NCBI GenBank assembly: GCA_013299055.1
Contig: JAAFKB010000034.1
Coordinates: 1 to 39,622, forward strand
Direction: 5' to 3'
Length of the DNA stretch: 39,622 bases
Source of the DNA: Sphaerotilus sp.
Lineage (GTDB): Bacteria; Pseudomonadota; Gammaproteobacteria; Burkholderiales; Burkholderiaceae_C
The notes below the pieces were generated by a model. It did no database searches. It was not told where the DNA came from and saw only the letters and a program-made list of their open reading frames with translations. The position numbers and the translations under genes are program-made. Below are positions 1 to 7,957 of this stretch, piece after piece (the first letter of the stretch is position 1; each line of letters opens with the position of its first letter).

Positions 1-622
1 GGCCAGCATCCGCGAGCCGGCCGCGTCCTGGTTCTACCGCGACCGTTTTGCGGTGCCCCGCGACCTGCAGGCGGTGGAGCGTTGCCGCCGGCTCGCCGCA
101 GCCAGTCTGGGCTACGCGATGCCCGACACGCCGCCCGACTTCGGCCTGTCACCACCGGCAGGTCAGTGGCAGGTGCCGCAGCCGTATGCCGTGCTCATTC
201 CCTGCGCCAGCCGCCCAGAAAAGCTGTGGCCGGAGGAGGACTGGATCGCGCTGGGCCTGCACCTGCGTGCGGCGGGGCTGCTGCCGGTGGTCCTGTGGGG
301 CAGTCCGGAAGAACACGCCCGCGCCGACCGCATCGCCGAGGGTTGCGCGGGGTTGGTGCCGCCCTTCCTGAGCGTGGCCGACACCGCCGCCGTGCTGCAC
401 CAGGCGCAACAGGTCGTCGGATTGGACACTGGATTTTCGCACCTGGCGGCGGCACTGGGCCGACCGACGATCGGCATCTACTGCGACCACGCGCCGGGGC
501 TGGCGGGGATCACGGGGGCGGGGCGGGTGGCGAGCTTCGGGGGCAAGGGGATGCGGCCGGCGCGGGCGCAGATTCTCGCGCAGCTGGACTCGCATGCACG
601 GCTAGGCCACGCCCTCTCCTGA
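1..622 (+). CDS. waaC: Lipopolysaccharide heptosyltransferase I, 3' part (5' end outside window)
   Basis: Transfers L-glycero-D-manno-heptose from ADP-heptose to Kdo2-lipid A in LPS inner-core synthesis, on the cytoplasmic face of the inner membrane. The open frame runs in from the left edge (first whole codon at base 2), so the N-terminal Rossmann half is missing. What remains is the second GT-B domain of a GT9 enzyme: WFYRDRF near the edge, then AVLIPCASRPEKLWPEEDW, and the donor-binding block VVGLDTGFSHLAAALG followed by RPTIGIYC. It ends at TGA 620-622, 15 bp from the convergent WecA-type gene, so LPS core synthesis borders the polysaccharide locus. WaaF or another GT9 member is less likely, because the WFYRDRF and DTGFSHLAAALG blocks look WaaC-like. 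The family is secure; the exact paralogue is less so. Confidence 0.85.
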   Translation, partial: ASIREPAASWFYRDRFAVPRDLQAVERCRRLAAASLGYAMPDTPPDFGLSPPAGQWQVPQPYAVLIPCASRPEKLWPEEDWIALGLHLRAAGLLPVVLWGSPEEHARADRIAEGCAGLVPPFLSVADTAAVLHQAQQVVGLDTGFSHLAAALGRPTIGIYCDHAPGLAGITGAGRVASFGGKGMRPARAQILAQLDSHARLGHALS

Positions 623-637
623 ACCCCCGAAAGGTTC

Positions 638-1759
638 TCAGAGTTCCTCGACCGGCACGGCCCAGTGGTCCGCCTTGCGCAGCAGGAAACGGGGTGTGCG
701 GAACTGGACGATGGCCCGGTAGATCACCATGTACGACACGCAGAACAGCAGCAGCCAGATCGACAGCGCCTGCCCGTCATCCCACCACAGCACGGCCGGT
801 GCCACCGACATGGAGCACAGCGCCCACAGGTAGGGCGAGGTCATCGAATTGCGGCGCAGCAGGTTGGCCGCATCACGCTTGCCGATGGCCCAGCGCATCA
901 GGCGGCGGTAGATCAGGCTGTGCAGGTGGGTGGCGTCAGGCAGTCCCACCGGGCGGCCACGGATCACGCGGCGGCGGTACATGGTGAACAGCGTCTCGAA
1001 GATCGGGTAGGCACACAGCAGCAGCGGAAACACCGGGGACACCGACGGGTTGCGGTGGACCAGCAGGATGCCGAGTTCTGCGACCCAGAAGCCCAGGAAA
1101 TAGGCGCCGCCATCGCCGAGGAAGATCAGGCCCAGCGGGTAGTTGAGGACGAAGAAGCCCAGCACGGCACCCAGGCCGATCAGCGCACACTGCATGATCA
1201 CCAGATCGCCCACCTGGAACGCCACGTAGGCCAGTGCGGCCAGCATGATGGCCACGCACATCGACGCGAGTCCGTTGAAGCCGTCGATGATGTTGACCGA
1301 ATTGGCCACGCCCGCGACCGCCAGCAGCGTGAGCGCCAGCGGAAAGCCCGCGATCAGCAGGAGACTGTCCACGCCGGGGATGCCGGTGCGGGAAATGATG
1401 GCATCGGCCAGCCAGACCGCGAGCCCCGCCGCGGCGACCGTGGCCAGCAGGCGCTGCCTGGGGGTCACGCGCTTGGTGAAGTCTTCGATCAGGCCCGCTC
1501 CGAAGGCCACCAGACTGCATCCGATCAGGGCCACCAGCAGCTGCCAGTCCGGCACGCCCTTCTCGACCGCGACCAGACCACCGCACACCACACCGATCAG
1601 GATGCCGATGCCCCCGATGCGCGGCACCACGCGGGCATGGAACTTCTGCGGCTGGTCCTTGTCGGTATCACCCGAGAGGTGAGCATGACTGGCGGAGGAC
1701 TTCACCATCAGCAGCGTGACGACGAACGCCGCGCAGAACGAAACAATCAGAAACACCAT
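638..1759 (-). CDS. WecA/MraY-family undecaprenyl-phosphate HexNAc-1-phosphate transferase
   Basis: Polytopic initiating enzyme (373 aa) that transfers a HexNAc-1-phosphate from a UDP-sugar to undecaprenyl phosphate, starting repeat-unit assembly at the inner membrane. Family signatures in order: RVVPRIGGIGILIG (43-56), GLIEDF (89-94, the first acidic motif), NSVNIIDGFNGL (153-164), FLGDGGAYFLG (213-223) and DATHLHSLIYRR (275-286), the last matching the cytosolic His-rich loop of WecA/WbpL/TagO. About ten hydrophobic segments are evident. I chose the ATG at 1759 because GGAAGG lies upstream and the protein then starts straight into a membrane helix; a longer reading adds 31 unconserved residues. 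As last gene of the minus-strand cluster it supplies the missing initiating step for the Wzx/Wzy system. The sugar (GlcNAc, FucNAc or QuiNAc) cannot be read from sequence. Confidence 0.88.
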   Translation of the reverse strand: MVFLIVSFCAAFVVTLLMVKSSASHAHLSGDTDKDQPQKFHARVVPRIGGIGILIGVVCGGLVAVEKGVPDWQLLVALIGCSLVAFGAGLIEDFTKRVTPRQRLLATVAAAGLAVWLADAIISRTGIPGVDSLLLIAGFPLALTLLAVAGVANSVNIIDGFNGLASMCVAIMLAALAYVAFQVGDLVIMQCALIGLGAVLGFFVLNYPLGLIFLGDGGAYFLGFWVAELGILLVHRNPSVSPVFPLLLCAYPIFETLFTMYRRRVIRGRPVGLPDATHLHSLIYRRLMRWAIGKRDAANLLRRNSMTSPYLWALCSMSVAPAVLWWDDGQALSIWLLLFCVSYMVIYRAIVQFRTPRFLLRKADHWAVPVEEL

Positions 1760-1810
1760 GCCATTGCCTTCCAAGCCCTGAGCACTGCACCGACACCGCA
1801 CCCGGCCGCC

Positions 1811-1845
1811 GTTGTAGCAAAGATTGCCGCTGGAACCTGTGTCAA
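1811..1845 (-). promoter_or_regulatory. Possible promoter of the WecA-type gene
   Basis: The 200-bp gap 1760-1959 holds no gene. On the minus strand it has TTGACA (1840-1845) and a -10-like TACAAC (1811-1816), about 45 nt before the start codon. The spacing of 23 bp is too long for one standard promoter, so TACAAC may work with a different, poorer -35. A T-run (minus-strand reading of 1949-1954) follows the upstream glycosyltransferase stop, but no good hairpin precedes it. Confidence 0.25.
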
Positions 1846-1959
1846 AGTTCACGCATCAACGATGCCCATTGCACACCCCCAGCACAAGCTCAAGGTGTAA
1901 AGCAATGTTTAAGGGCCTAGAGACGGTGCGCGCCCCCGAAATGCAGTCAAAAAACAACG

Positions 1960-2751
1960 TCAGCCGTGCCAGCACACACGCCAGAACGCACGCGATGTCC
2001 AGACCTTGAAGAGGCTCTCCAGGTGCCAGCGCAGATGCTTGCCGGACCGGTGGCTGTCGCGCTGGGCGTCATGCACGACCGAGACAGTGTCATCCAGCAC
2101 CACGCCATGGCCGGTCAGGTACAGGCGTGCGCAAAGATCATAGTCTTCGCAGTAGAGGAAAAACCGCTCGTCGAAACCCCCGACCTCGCGGAAGGCATCG
2201 CTGCGGATGGCCATGAACATGCCGGCCAGCCAGAAAAAGGGCACACCCTTCACGGCGGGATGCGCCGGTCGCAAGGGGACACGCTGTTTCGCCCAGGCAC
2301 GCCTGAGCAAGGACAGCGGCGTCAGATGCGCCCGCACGGAGTCTTCCCTCTGGCCAGCCGAGTTGGTGACCACGGGCGCACGCAGTCCCACCCGCACACC
2401 CGACTCGACCGCTGGCGTGTCCGCAGACGGTCCGTCCGAACCGAAGCGCAACAGCCGCGCCACGGCCGTCGCGTCGGGCAGACGGATGTCCGGGTTGACG
2501 ACGACAAACCAGGGGGAACGGCAGTGCAGGAATGCGGCATTGTGGTTGGCGCCAAAGCCCTTGGGCTCGGCGTTGCGCAGCACGGTGATGGCGAGCTGCG
2601 GATACGCCGCCACCTCCAGCACCTCGGTCGCCAGGTTCAACGTGACCACGACACTGCAATCGGCGATGCCGTCCTGCCGGCAAAGGTCGCGCAGCAGCGC
2701 CTGCAGAAGGGGTCCATGGCCATGGCTGACAACGGACAAGGTCGCTTTCAT
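1960..2751 (-). CDS. Glycosyltransferase family 2 (rhamnosyltransferase-like)
   Basis: GT-A fold enzyme of 263 aa, expected to add one sugar to the lipid-linked repeat unit in the cytoplasm. It lacks membrane segments. Visible motifs: SVVSHGHGPLL near the N-terminus, GFGANHNAAF (66-75), the metal-binding-like VVVNPDIRLP (83-92), WLAGMFMAIR (174-183) and GGFDERFFLYCEDYDLC (191-207). The pattern N-P-D-I plus ERFF-Y-EDxDL resembles WbbL-type rhamnosyltransferases. That fits the rfbBDAC genes for dTDP-L-rhamnose in the same cluster, but acceptor and linkage are inferred. The start is a clean ATG 30 bp after the upstream GT4 stop. The C-terminus is basic and aromatic and may sit at the membrane. 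Confidence 0.8.
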   Translation of the reverse strand: MKATLSVVSHGHGPLLQALLRDLCRQDGIADCSVVVTLNLATEVLEVAAYPQLAITVLRNAEPKGFGANHNAAFLHCRSPWFVVVNPDIRLPDATAVARLLRFGSDGPSADTPAVESGVRVGLRAPVVTNSAGQREDSVRAHLTPLSLLRRAWAKQRVPLRPAHPAVKGVPFFWLAGMFMAIRSDAFREVGGFDERFFLYCEDYDLCARLYLTGHGVVLDDTVSVVHDAQRDSHRSGKHLRWHLESLFKVWTSRAFWRVCWHG

Positions 2752-2781
2752 AGTGTCGATCCAATCGGACAGAAATGAACC

Positions 2782-3906
2782 TCAGCGCAGAGCACCGTGG
2801 GGTGCATCGCGAGGAGGTGACAGGTTCAGGATCAACTGGAGCAGTCCGGCCCAGTCGCGTGCGTAGGGCGCATGCACCGGGCTGGCCTGCACAGGGAGAA
2901 ATGCCAGATCACCACGGGAAAAACCGCGCATCAGGTCCGCCAGCGCACGCGCATCCTGAGGCGGGAAATACCGGACACCATCGTATTCACCCATGGCCTC
3001 ATGGGCGTAGGGCAGATCGGAGGCCAGGACCGCCAGACCGTGCTGCTTGGCCTCGCTGAGAGGCATCCCCCAGGTTTCGAGCCGGGAAGGAAACACCAGA
3101 CAATCACTGCGGCGGTACTGGTCCTGCACCTGTGCATGGGTCAATCTGCCCGTGAACTGCACGTTCCGCAGCGCCCCATGCCGGCGGATCAGGTCACGGG
3201 CGTAGGGATTCTCGCTGCCATCGACCGTGACCGCCAGTTCGCCCGACCAGGACGGGTCTTCACACAGCAGCGCCCAGGCCTCCAGCAGCACCTCGAAATT
3301 CTTGAAGACCCGCGGAAAAGACGGGTAGAAGAACCGCGCACCCTGCCGCTTCGATGCCACGCGCGGGATGGCGGGATCCAGCAACGGATGCGCCACCACC
3401 ACGTTGGCAATCCCGTATCGGCGTTCAAACTCCTGGCGAATCCAGTCCTGCTGGACAATCACTGCCTGGTTGGCCCGGATGTTGATCCCATACAGGAGCC
3501 CATAGAACCACGAGAACAGGACCAGCTTGGGATCCAGCCATGCTTCCCGCAGACTCATGCGGTAGAAGCACATGGCATTGTGGCAATAGACCGCCTGCGC
3601 CACGGGGCCGACCCGCGGGGACATGTCATGCAAGGCCAGCCAGAAATCCGGCTTCAGGTCACGGGCCAAGGCACGGCAGTCGAAATACTCGAACCGGACC
3701 CGTGACAGCCAGCGGCGCTTGATGTCCGGAAATTCCAGACAGCGGATGCCGGGGACCTCCACCAGGTCAGCCCGGTGCACCAGAGCGGTGATCTCCCAGG
3801 ACTCCGGCAATGCCTGCCGTGCCGCCCGCAGACATTCACGCAGCACCGTCAGCGTCCCCCCCTCGGTGAGGTTGACGGCGGAAACGACCAGGTGTTGCCG
3901 CGTCAT
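2782..3906 (-). CDS. Glycosyltransferase family 4 (GT-B)
   Basis: Cytoplasmic GT-B enzyme of 374 aa that uses an activated sugar to extend the repeat unit. The C-terminal domain carries the GT4 signature: FFYPSFPRVFKNFEVLLEAW, then VQFTGRLTHAQVQDQYRRSD, then FPSRLETWGMPLSEAKQHG, with the E-x7-E-like pair in LETWGMPLSEA. The N-terminal acceptor domain includes YCHNAMCFYR and VIVQQDWIRQEF. The start at 3906 makes an ATGA overlap with the stop of the upstream polymerase gene; a 47-residue longer reading lies inside that gene and was rejected. Translation is probably coupled to wzy. Donor and acceptor are unknown. Confidence 0.82.
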   Translation of the reverse strand: MTRQHLVVSAVNLTEGGTLTVLRECLRAARQALPESWEITALVHRADLVEVPGIRCLEFPDIKRRWLSRVRFEYFDCRALARDLKPDFWLALHDMSPRVGPVAQAVYCHNAMCFYRMSLREAWLDPKLVLFSWFYGLLYGINIRANQAVIVQQDWIRQEFERRYGIANVVVAHPLLDPAIPRVASKRQGARFFYPSFPRVFKNFEVLLEAWALLCEDPSWSGELAVTVDGSENPYARDLIRRHGALRNVQFTGRLTHAQVQDQYRRSDCLVFPSRLETWGMPLSEAKQHGLAVLASDLPYAHEAMGEYDGVRYFPPQDARALADLMRGFSRGDLAFLPVQASPVHAPYARDWAGLLQLILNLSPPRDAPHGALR

Positions 3907-5165
3907 GGACCGACCCTCCTGCGGTGGCGGAAACCCTGGCCCCAGGCAGCAGGCAGTCGCATCGCGGCGGCCAGTGCCAGAAACAAGGTAGGTGAAAAAT
4001 AGCCGACACCGCGCACGAACAACTCGACGATGAACACGTACAGACAAGCCGTCAACAGAACGTCCCCAGGGTTGACGGCACTTGGCCGGACACGGGCGCG
4101 CCGCAGCAGCAGCAGCGCGCGCAGAAAATACAGCAGATACGCCACCAGCACCACCACGCCAAACCCACCAAACTCGCCCACGAGCTTGGCTGCCGTGCTG
4201 CCGCCATCAAACTTGTTCAATCCATCCTCACCGCTGGAGGAAATCCTGGAACCAATGTCGCCCACCGCATCGACAAACCCGAACTGCTGAAAACCGGCGC
4301 CCCACCCATGCGTCTTGTCCAGCAGGATGAAGGCCGACTCCCAGCCCTGCAGCAGCACCAGGACCGACTGGTTGTCGGAGTCCCCGGAAATCATGACCCG
4401 GGCGAGAAAATACTCCACATCCAGCGACACTGCGACCGCACCCAGCACGACCGGAACCAGCACCATGCGCCAGTTCAGGCCGAACACCAGCGCACCACAC
4501 AGCAGAACCAGGATCACCGTGGTCATGTTCTGCACCAGAAGCCCCCAGAGAAAGGCCGCCACCAGGATGGCGCCATGGTGGCGCAGGCGCAGCGCGCAGA
4601 CGTAGGCCAGCAAGGGGCCCAGCACCAGCGCAAAGTGCGAAGGCTCGGAGAACATGCCCACGGGCTTGTGCGTCGTGTACGCAAACAGCGGAACCCCCAG
4701 CAAGCCCAGCAGAGCATTGGCCAGCATGAACCACAAGGCACGCCGGACCCAGGCATCCAGCAGCCCGGCTGGCAATCGGACCAGGCATTCCGCGACGCAG
4801 GCGGCCCCCAGCACCATGCCCAGAAAGACGAAGAACCCGCCGAAGAAACGCCCGGCATTGAACTGGACACCCACCCCCAGCAACGCCCAGGCGTGAAAGA
4901 ACACGAATCCAAGCAAGAAGGCCGCCGTCAGCACGATGGGCCTGAGCGAGGCGACGCGCATCTGCCAGGGCCTGTGTGCATTCTGGGCCAGAAAATACAG
5001 GCACAGCAGGACCAGATACAGCAGGAGACCGGCGGCCATCGAACTCTGTCGCAGGCCGACCATCACCAGACTGGGCAGGAACAGCAGCGCATGGAACAGC
5101 CATTCCGGGCCGATGCGCTGCCCGGTCGGCGTGCCTGCTCCTGCCAGATGCTGCCCGGGCGTCAT
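3903..5165 (-). CDS. Wzy-type polysaccharide polymerase / O-antigen ligase-like membrane protein
   Basis: Inner-membrane protein of 420 aa with about ten to eleven hydrophobic helices. One larger periplasmic loop (about 275-345) contains GDSDNQSVLVLLQGWESA, then HGWGAGFQQFG and a hydrophilic stretch. That layout, with low sequence conservation, is typical of Wzy polymerases, which join flipped repeat units in the periplasm. WaaL ligases share the architecture. Its place among glycosyltransferases, a flippase and Wzz/Wza proteins favours Wzy, but a ligase cannot be excluded. Both ends overlap neighbours by 4 nt (ATGA at 5162-5165 and at 3903-3906), so it is translationally coupled on both sides. 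Confidence 0.72.
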   Translation of the reverse strand: MTPGQHLAGAGTPTGQRIGPEWLFHALLFLPSLVMVGLRQSSMAAGLLLYLVLLCLYFLAQNAHRPWQMRVASLRPIVLTAAFLLGFVFFHAWALLGVGVQFNAGRFFGGFFVFLGMVLGAACVAECLVRLPAGLLDAWVRRALWFMLANALLGLLGVPLFAYTTHKPVGMFSEPSHFALVLGPLLAYVCALRLRHHGAILVAAFLWGLLVQNMTTVILVLLCGALVFGLNWRMVLVPVVLGAVAVSLDVEYFLARVMISGDSDNQSVLVLLQGWESAFILLDKTHGWGAGFQQFGFVDAVGDIGSRISSSGEDGLNKFDGGSTAAKLVGEFGGFGVVVLVAYLLYFLRALLLLRRARVRPSAVNPGDVLLTACLYVFIVELFVRGVGYFSPTLFLALAAAMRLPAAWGQGFRHRRRVGP

Positions 5166-6385
5166 GGTCTGCCGTCAAAAACATCCTGCGCGGGTGGCAC
5201 CCATGCGTTCAGATTCTGCTGGAGATGGTCGTGGGCGGCACCGATCGTCTGCAGTCCGCTGAACGCCTTCGGCGGCGTGGCGAACCGGTACCACACCCGG
5301 CGCACCTGCGCGGACAGCTCGCCGAGCACTGCGCTCGCCACCCCACCCAGCAGTTCTGGCAGGCTGCCGTGCTGCCTCCAGTGCCCGACGGCAGCACGCA
5401 CGGCGGCGCGGTGCCCCCAATACTGCAGCAGACATTTGACATACAGGCGCGGGAAATTCAGGCATTGCCCATGACCCGGCAGCTTGTCCAGCGCCTTCTG
5501 CTGGGAATAGGACCAGACCGTGACCGGGGAATAGAAAGCGGGAATGCGATCGTCCCACTGGAGCTGGTCGCCGAACCGCGTGATGTGCTCGCGCCCCTTG
5601 AGCTTGTCAGTGTCCTGTCGGGCGGCACCCTCTCCGGCCGTGCTGCGCGGAGAAGCGCCGGGGATCACGAAGGGATAGTCCACCAGGCACGCACGGCGCG
5701 CCTCATGGCTCAGCAAGGTCGCGCTGTAGATGTCCGGACTCACGCCACCAAAGAGCTGCCCGTGTTTCTGGATGACACGCTCGACGAGTTCCCGGCTGAC
5801 GATGCCATGGTAGGCGCGCGCCATTTCCCCCAGGCCGACACCTGGACGGCTGGCGGCGGCACGGATCTCTTGCCGGGTATCCAGGATGCGCACCCCGCCC
5901 GTGTGGGGCGCCAGGAACATCTTCCCGGCATAGCCTCCACCGAAGTATTTCGACGTGACTTCCGGCCAGAAATAGTTGGCCACGAACCGCTCTCCGTAGG
6001 ACACCAGGGCATCCACCTGATGGCGTCTGGCCCAGCGCACGATGTCCTCGATGCACGGACCCACGCAGTCGTCGTCGCCGATGAAGATCAGATACTCCCC
6101 CGAGGCGAGCCCGAGCGCGCGCTCGAAATTCTCCACCACGCTCAGCTTGCCGACGTGGTGGCGATAGACCACCCGGTTTCCCGCGTGCAGGCCCTGGAGC
6201 ACGTCCGCCTCCAGTGGCTGGTCGCTGTTGTCGCTCACCACCAGTTCGGCCTGTGTCTGCCCGAGCAGTGTCTCCAGTATCGACACGAGGTATGCATGCC
6301 GGTTACAGCTCGGGATGATGATGGACAGCAGCGGACGGTCCCGGCCGCCCTGAGCGACGGTTGCACCGGCCACATCTGCCGTCAT
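5162..6385 (-). CDS. Glycosyltransferase family 2 with long C-terminal region
   Basis: GT-A enzyme of 407 aa. The N-terminal third is canonical: LLSIIIPSCNRHAYLVSILE (19-38), ELVVSDNSD (47-55), NFERALGLASGEY (86-98) and FIGDDDCVGP (101-110), where GDDD is the metal/nucleotide-binding motif. From about residue 130 the sequence leaves the core fold. It contains TSKYFGGGYAGKMFL and a Trp/Tyr-rich tail with no clear family, probably acceptor-binding. It overlaps the polymerase gene and the dehydratase gene by ATGA at each end. It probably adds a sugar to the repeat unit; the specificity is not visible. Confidence 0.8.
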   Translation of the reverse strand: MTADVAGATVAQGGRDRPLLSIIIPSCNRHAYLVSILETLLGQTQAELVVSDNSDQPLEADVLQGLHAGNRVVYRHHVGKLSVVENFERALGLASGEYLIFIGDDDCVGPCIEDIVRWARRHQVDALVSYGERFVANYFWPEVTSKYFGGGYAGKMFLAPHTGGVRILDTRQEIRAAASRPGVGLGEMARAYHGIVSRELVERVIQKHGQLFGGVSPDIYSATLLSHEARRACLVDYPFVIPGASPRSTAGEGAARQDTDKLKGREHITRFGDQLQWDDRIPAFYSPVTVWSYSQQKALDKLPGHGQCLNFPRLYVKCLLQYWGHRAAVRAAVGHWRQHGSLPELLGGVASAVLGELSAQVRRVWYRFATPPKAFSGLQTIGAAHDHLQQNLNAWVPPAQDVFDGRP

Positions 6386-7413
6386 GCGCGCGCCCCCTGG
6401 AAACTCGCCAGCTCTTCCCGCACGAAACCCAGGGTCAGGAGCAGCTCCTTGATTTCCGCCACACGCAGTCGCTGGGTATTGTGGGACGTGTAGTCATCGA
6501 CCGCGTTGGCCTCGGGAGATCCTTGCGAGATGAAGAGTTCATAGTTGAGATCGCGGTTGTCGGCAGGTACCCGCCAGTAACGCCCCATGTCCTCCGCCTT
6601 GGCCATTTCCTCGCGGGAAACCAGCGATTCATACAGCTTCTCGCCGTGGCGCGTTCCGATGATGTTGGTGTTCATCGGCACGCCAAACATCTCGCTCAAC
6701 GCGATCGCCAGGTCTCCGATGGTGCTGGCAGGGGCTTTCTGGACGAAGATGTCGCCTTGCGCACCATGCTCGAATGCGTGCAGGACCAGGTCGACGGAAT
6801 CCTCCAGGGACATCAGGAACCGCGTCATGTTCGGATCCGTGATCCCCAGTGGCTCGCCGGCCTTGATGCGCTCGATGAACAAGGGAATCACCGATCCGCG
6901 CGAGGCCATGACGTTGCCATACCGCGTGGCGCACAGCACGGGCCCGTCGCTGCCGCTCAATGCACGCGCCTGGGCGACCAGCACTTTTTCAGCCATCGCC
7001 TTGGAGATGCCCATGGCATTGATCGGGTAGACCGCCTTGTCCGTGCTCAGCAGCACGACGCGCTTGACCTGGTTGGCGATGGCGGCGTTGATGACGTTCT
7101 CCGTACCCGTCACATTGGTACGCACGGCCTCCATCGGGTAAAACTCGCACGACGGCACCTGCTTGAGCGCAGCGGCGTGAAAGACGTAATCCACCCCACG
7201 CATGGCCTTCGTGATCGACTCCGGACTTCGGGTATCGCCGATGACAAACCGCACCTTCGGACTGCGCAACGCGATGCGCATGTCCTCCTGCTTCTTCTCG
7301 TCGCGGGAGAAGATGATGATCTGCTTGACATCGGTTTTCAGGAAACGGCTCAGCACGGTATTGCCGAACGAACCAGTTCCCCCCGTGATCATGAGTGTCT
7401 TGTCCTTGAACAT
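6382..7413 (-). CDS. fnlA: UDP-N-acetylglucosamine 4,6-dehydratase/5-epimerase (FnlA/WbjB/CapE family)
   Basis: Extended SDR enzyme of 343 aa (family about 344) that converts UDP-GlcNAc to a UDP-4-keto-6-deoxy-HexNAc, first step to UDP-L-FucNAc or related amino sugars. Seen: Rossmann GGTGSFG (11-17), FSRDEKKQEDMRIAL (35-49), FHAAALKQVPSCEFYPMEA (78-96), LLSTDKAVYPINAMG (121-135) and ISKAMAEK (136-143). The usual SDR tyrosine is Met134, followed by Lys138, so this is the Met-Lys variant known from the WbpM/CapE group rather than FlaA1. ATG at 7413 was chosen for a strong GAGGAG upstream; a 16-residue longer reading is unlikely. FnlB and FnlC, needed to finish UDP-L-FucNAc, are not in this window. 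Confidence 0.87.
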   Translation of the reverse strand: MFKDKTLMITGGTGSFGNTVLSRFLKTDVKQIIIFSRDEKKQEDMRIALRSPKVRFVIGDTRSPESITKAMRGVDYVFHAAALKQVPSCEFYPMEAVRTNVTGTENVINAAIANQVKRVVLLSTDKAVYPINAMGISKAMAEKVLVAQARALSGSDGPVLCATRYGNVMASRGSVIPLFIERIKAGEPLGITDPNMTRFLMSLEDSVDLVLHAFEHGAQGDIFVQKAPASTIGDLAIALSEMFGVPMNTNIIGTRHGEKLYESLVSREEMAKAEDMGRYWRVPADNRDLNYELFISQGSPEANAVDDYTSHNTQRLRVAEIKELLLTLGFVREELASFQGARA

Positions 7414-7423
7414 GCGTGCTCCT

Positions 7424-7957
7424 CTATCCGATCCTTGACTTGATGTACCGGGCAGGCACACCGCCCACTATTGTAAAATCATCCACGTCACGGGTCACGA
7501 CCGAATTGGCCGCCACAATGGCGCCTCGGCCCACCCTCACGCCCTTGGTGATGGTGCAATTGGCCGCAATCCATGCACCATCGCCAATGGTGATGGCCGC
7601 CTCGACGAGTGGCTGGCGGATCATCGGAACCTCCCCCATCTGCATGCCGTGATCAAAGGCGACAATGCAGCATCCTGGTGCGATCATGACGTCGGACCCG
7701 ATATGCACACCCGCCGCCGCGCCATTGATCGAGGAGTTATTGGATATCGAACTGCCGCTCCCGACGGACACCTTGCCAAGCAGCAGCACATTCCTGTACA
7801 CCAGCGCATCGGATGCAATCCCCAAACCACAGGCGCGGTAGATCAGAACCCTCAATCGCGTCGAGAGGACATCATTCGGCAACAGCGACGCGAAACCCGT
7901 CAGCCATTCCCTGGAAAGGTATCGGATGCGCGACATGGTCTTTTGCAAGGGTTTCAC
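7424..7957 (-). CDS. Left-handed beta-helix acyltransferase (WcaF/LacA-like)
   Basis: Probable sugar O- or N-acetyltransferase of about 177 aa using acetyl-CoA; it would decorate the repeat unit in the cytoplasm. From about residue 60 the protein is hexapeptide repeats ([LIV]-G-x4): SGSSISNNSSINGAAAGVHI, SDVMIAPGCCIVAF, then DHGMQ, the conserved His loop region. It ends with NSVVTRDVDDFTIVGG and VPARYIKSRIG, the classic end of LacA/WcaF/NodL-type enzymes. GTG at 7957 overlaps the flippase stop (GTGA), matching the coupling used elsewhere in this cluster; ATG at 7936 would give 170 aa and is a real alternative. The gene ends 10 nt before fnlA. Confidence 0.8.
   Translation of the reverse strand: MKPLQKTMSRIRYLSREWLTGFASLLPNDVLSTRLRVLIYRACGLGIASDALVYRNVLLLGKVSVGSGSSISNNSSINGAAAGVHIGSDVMIAPGCCIVAFDHGMQMGEVPMIRQPLVEAAITIGDGAWIAANCTITKGVRVGRGAIVAANSVVTRDVDDFTIVGGVPARYIKSRIG

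Noticed and set aside
621-637. GAACC-N7-GGTTC inverted repeat between the convergent waaC and WecA-type genes
   Set aside because: A 5-bp stem without a T-run is too weak to call a bidirectional terminator.
4976-6493. 505-codon plus-strand open frame over the polymerase and GT2 genes
   Set aside because: It is a shadow of GC-rich coding on the other strand, with no recognisable domain and no ribosome site.
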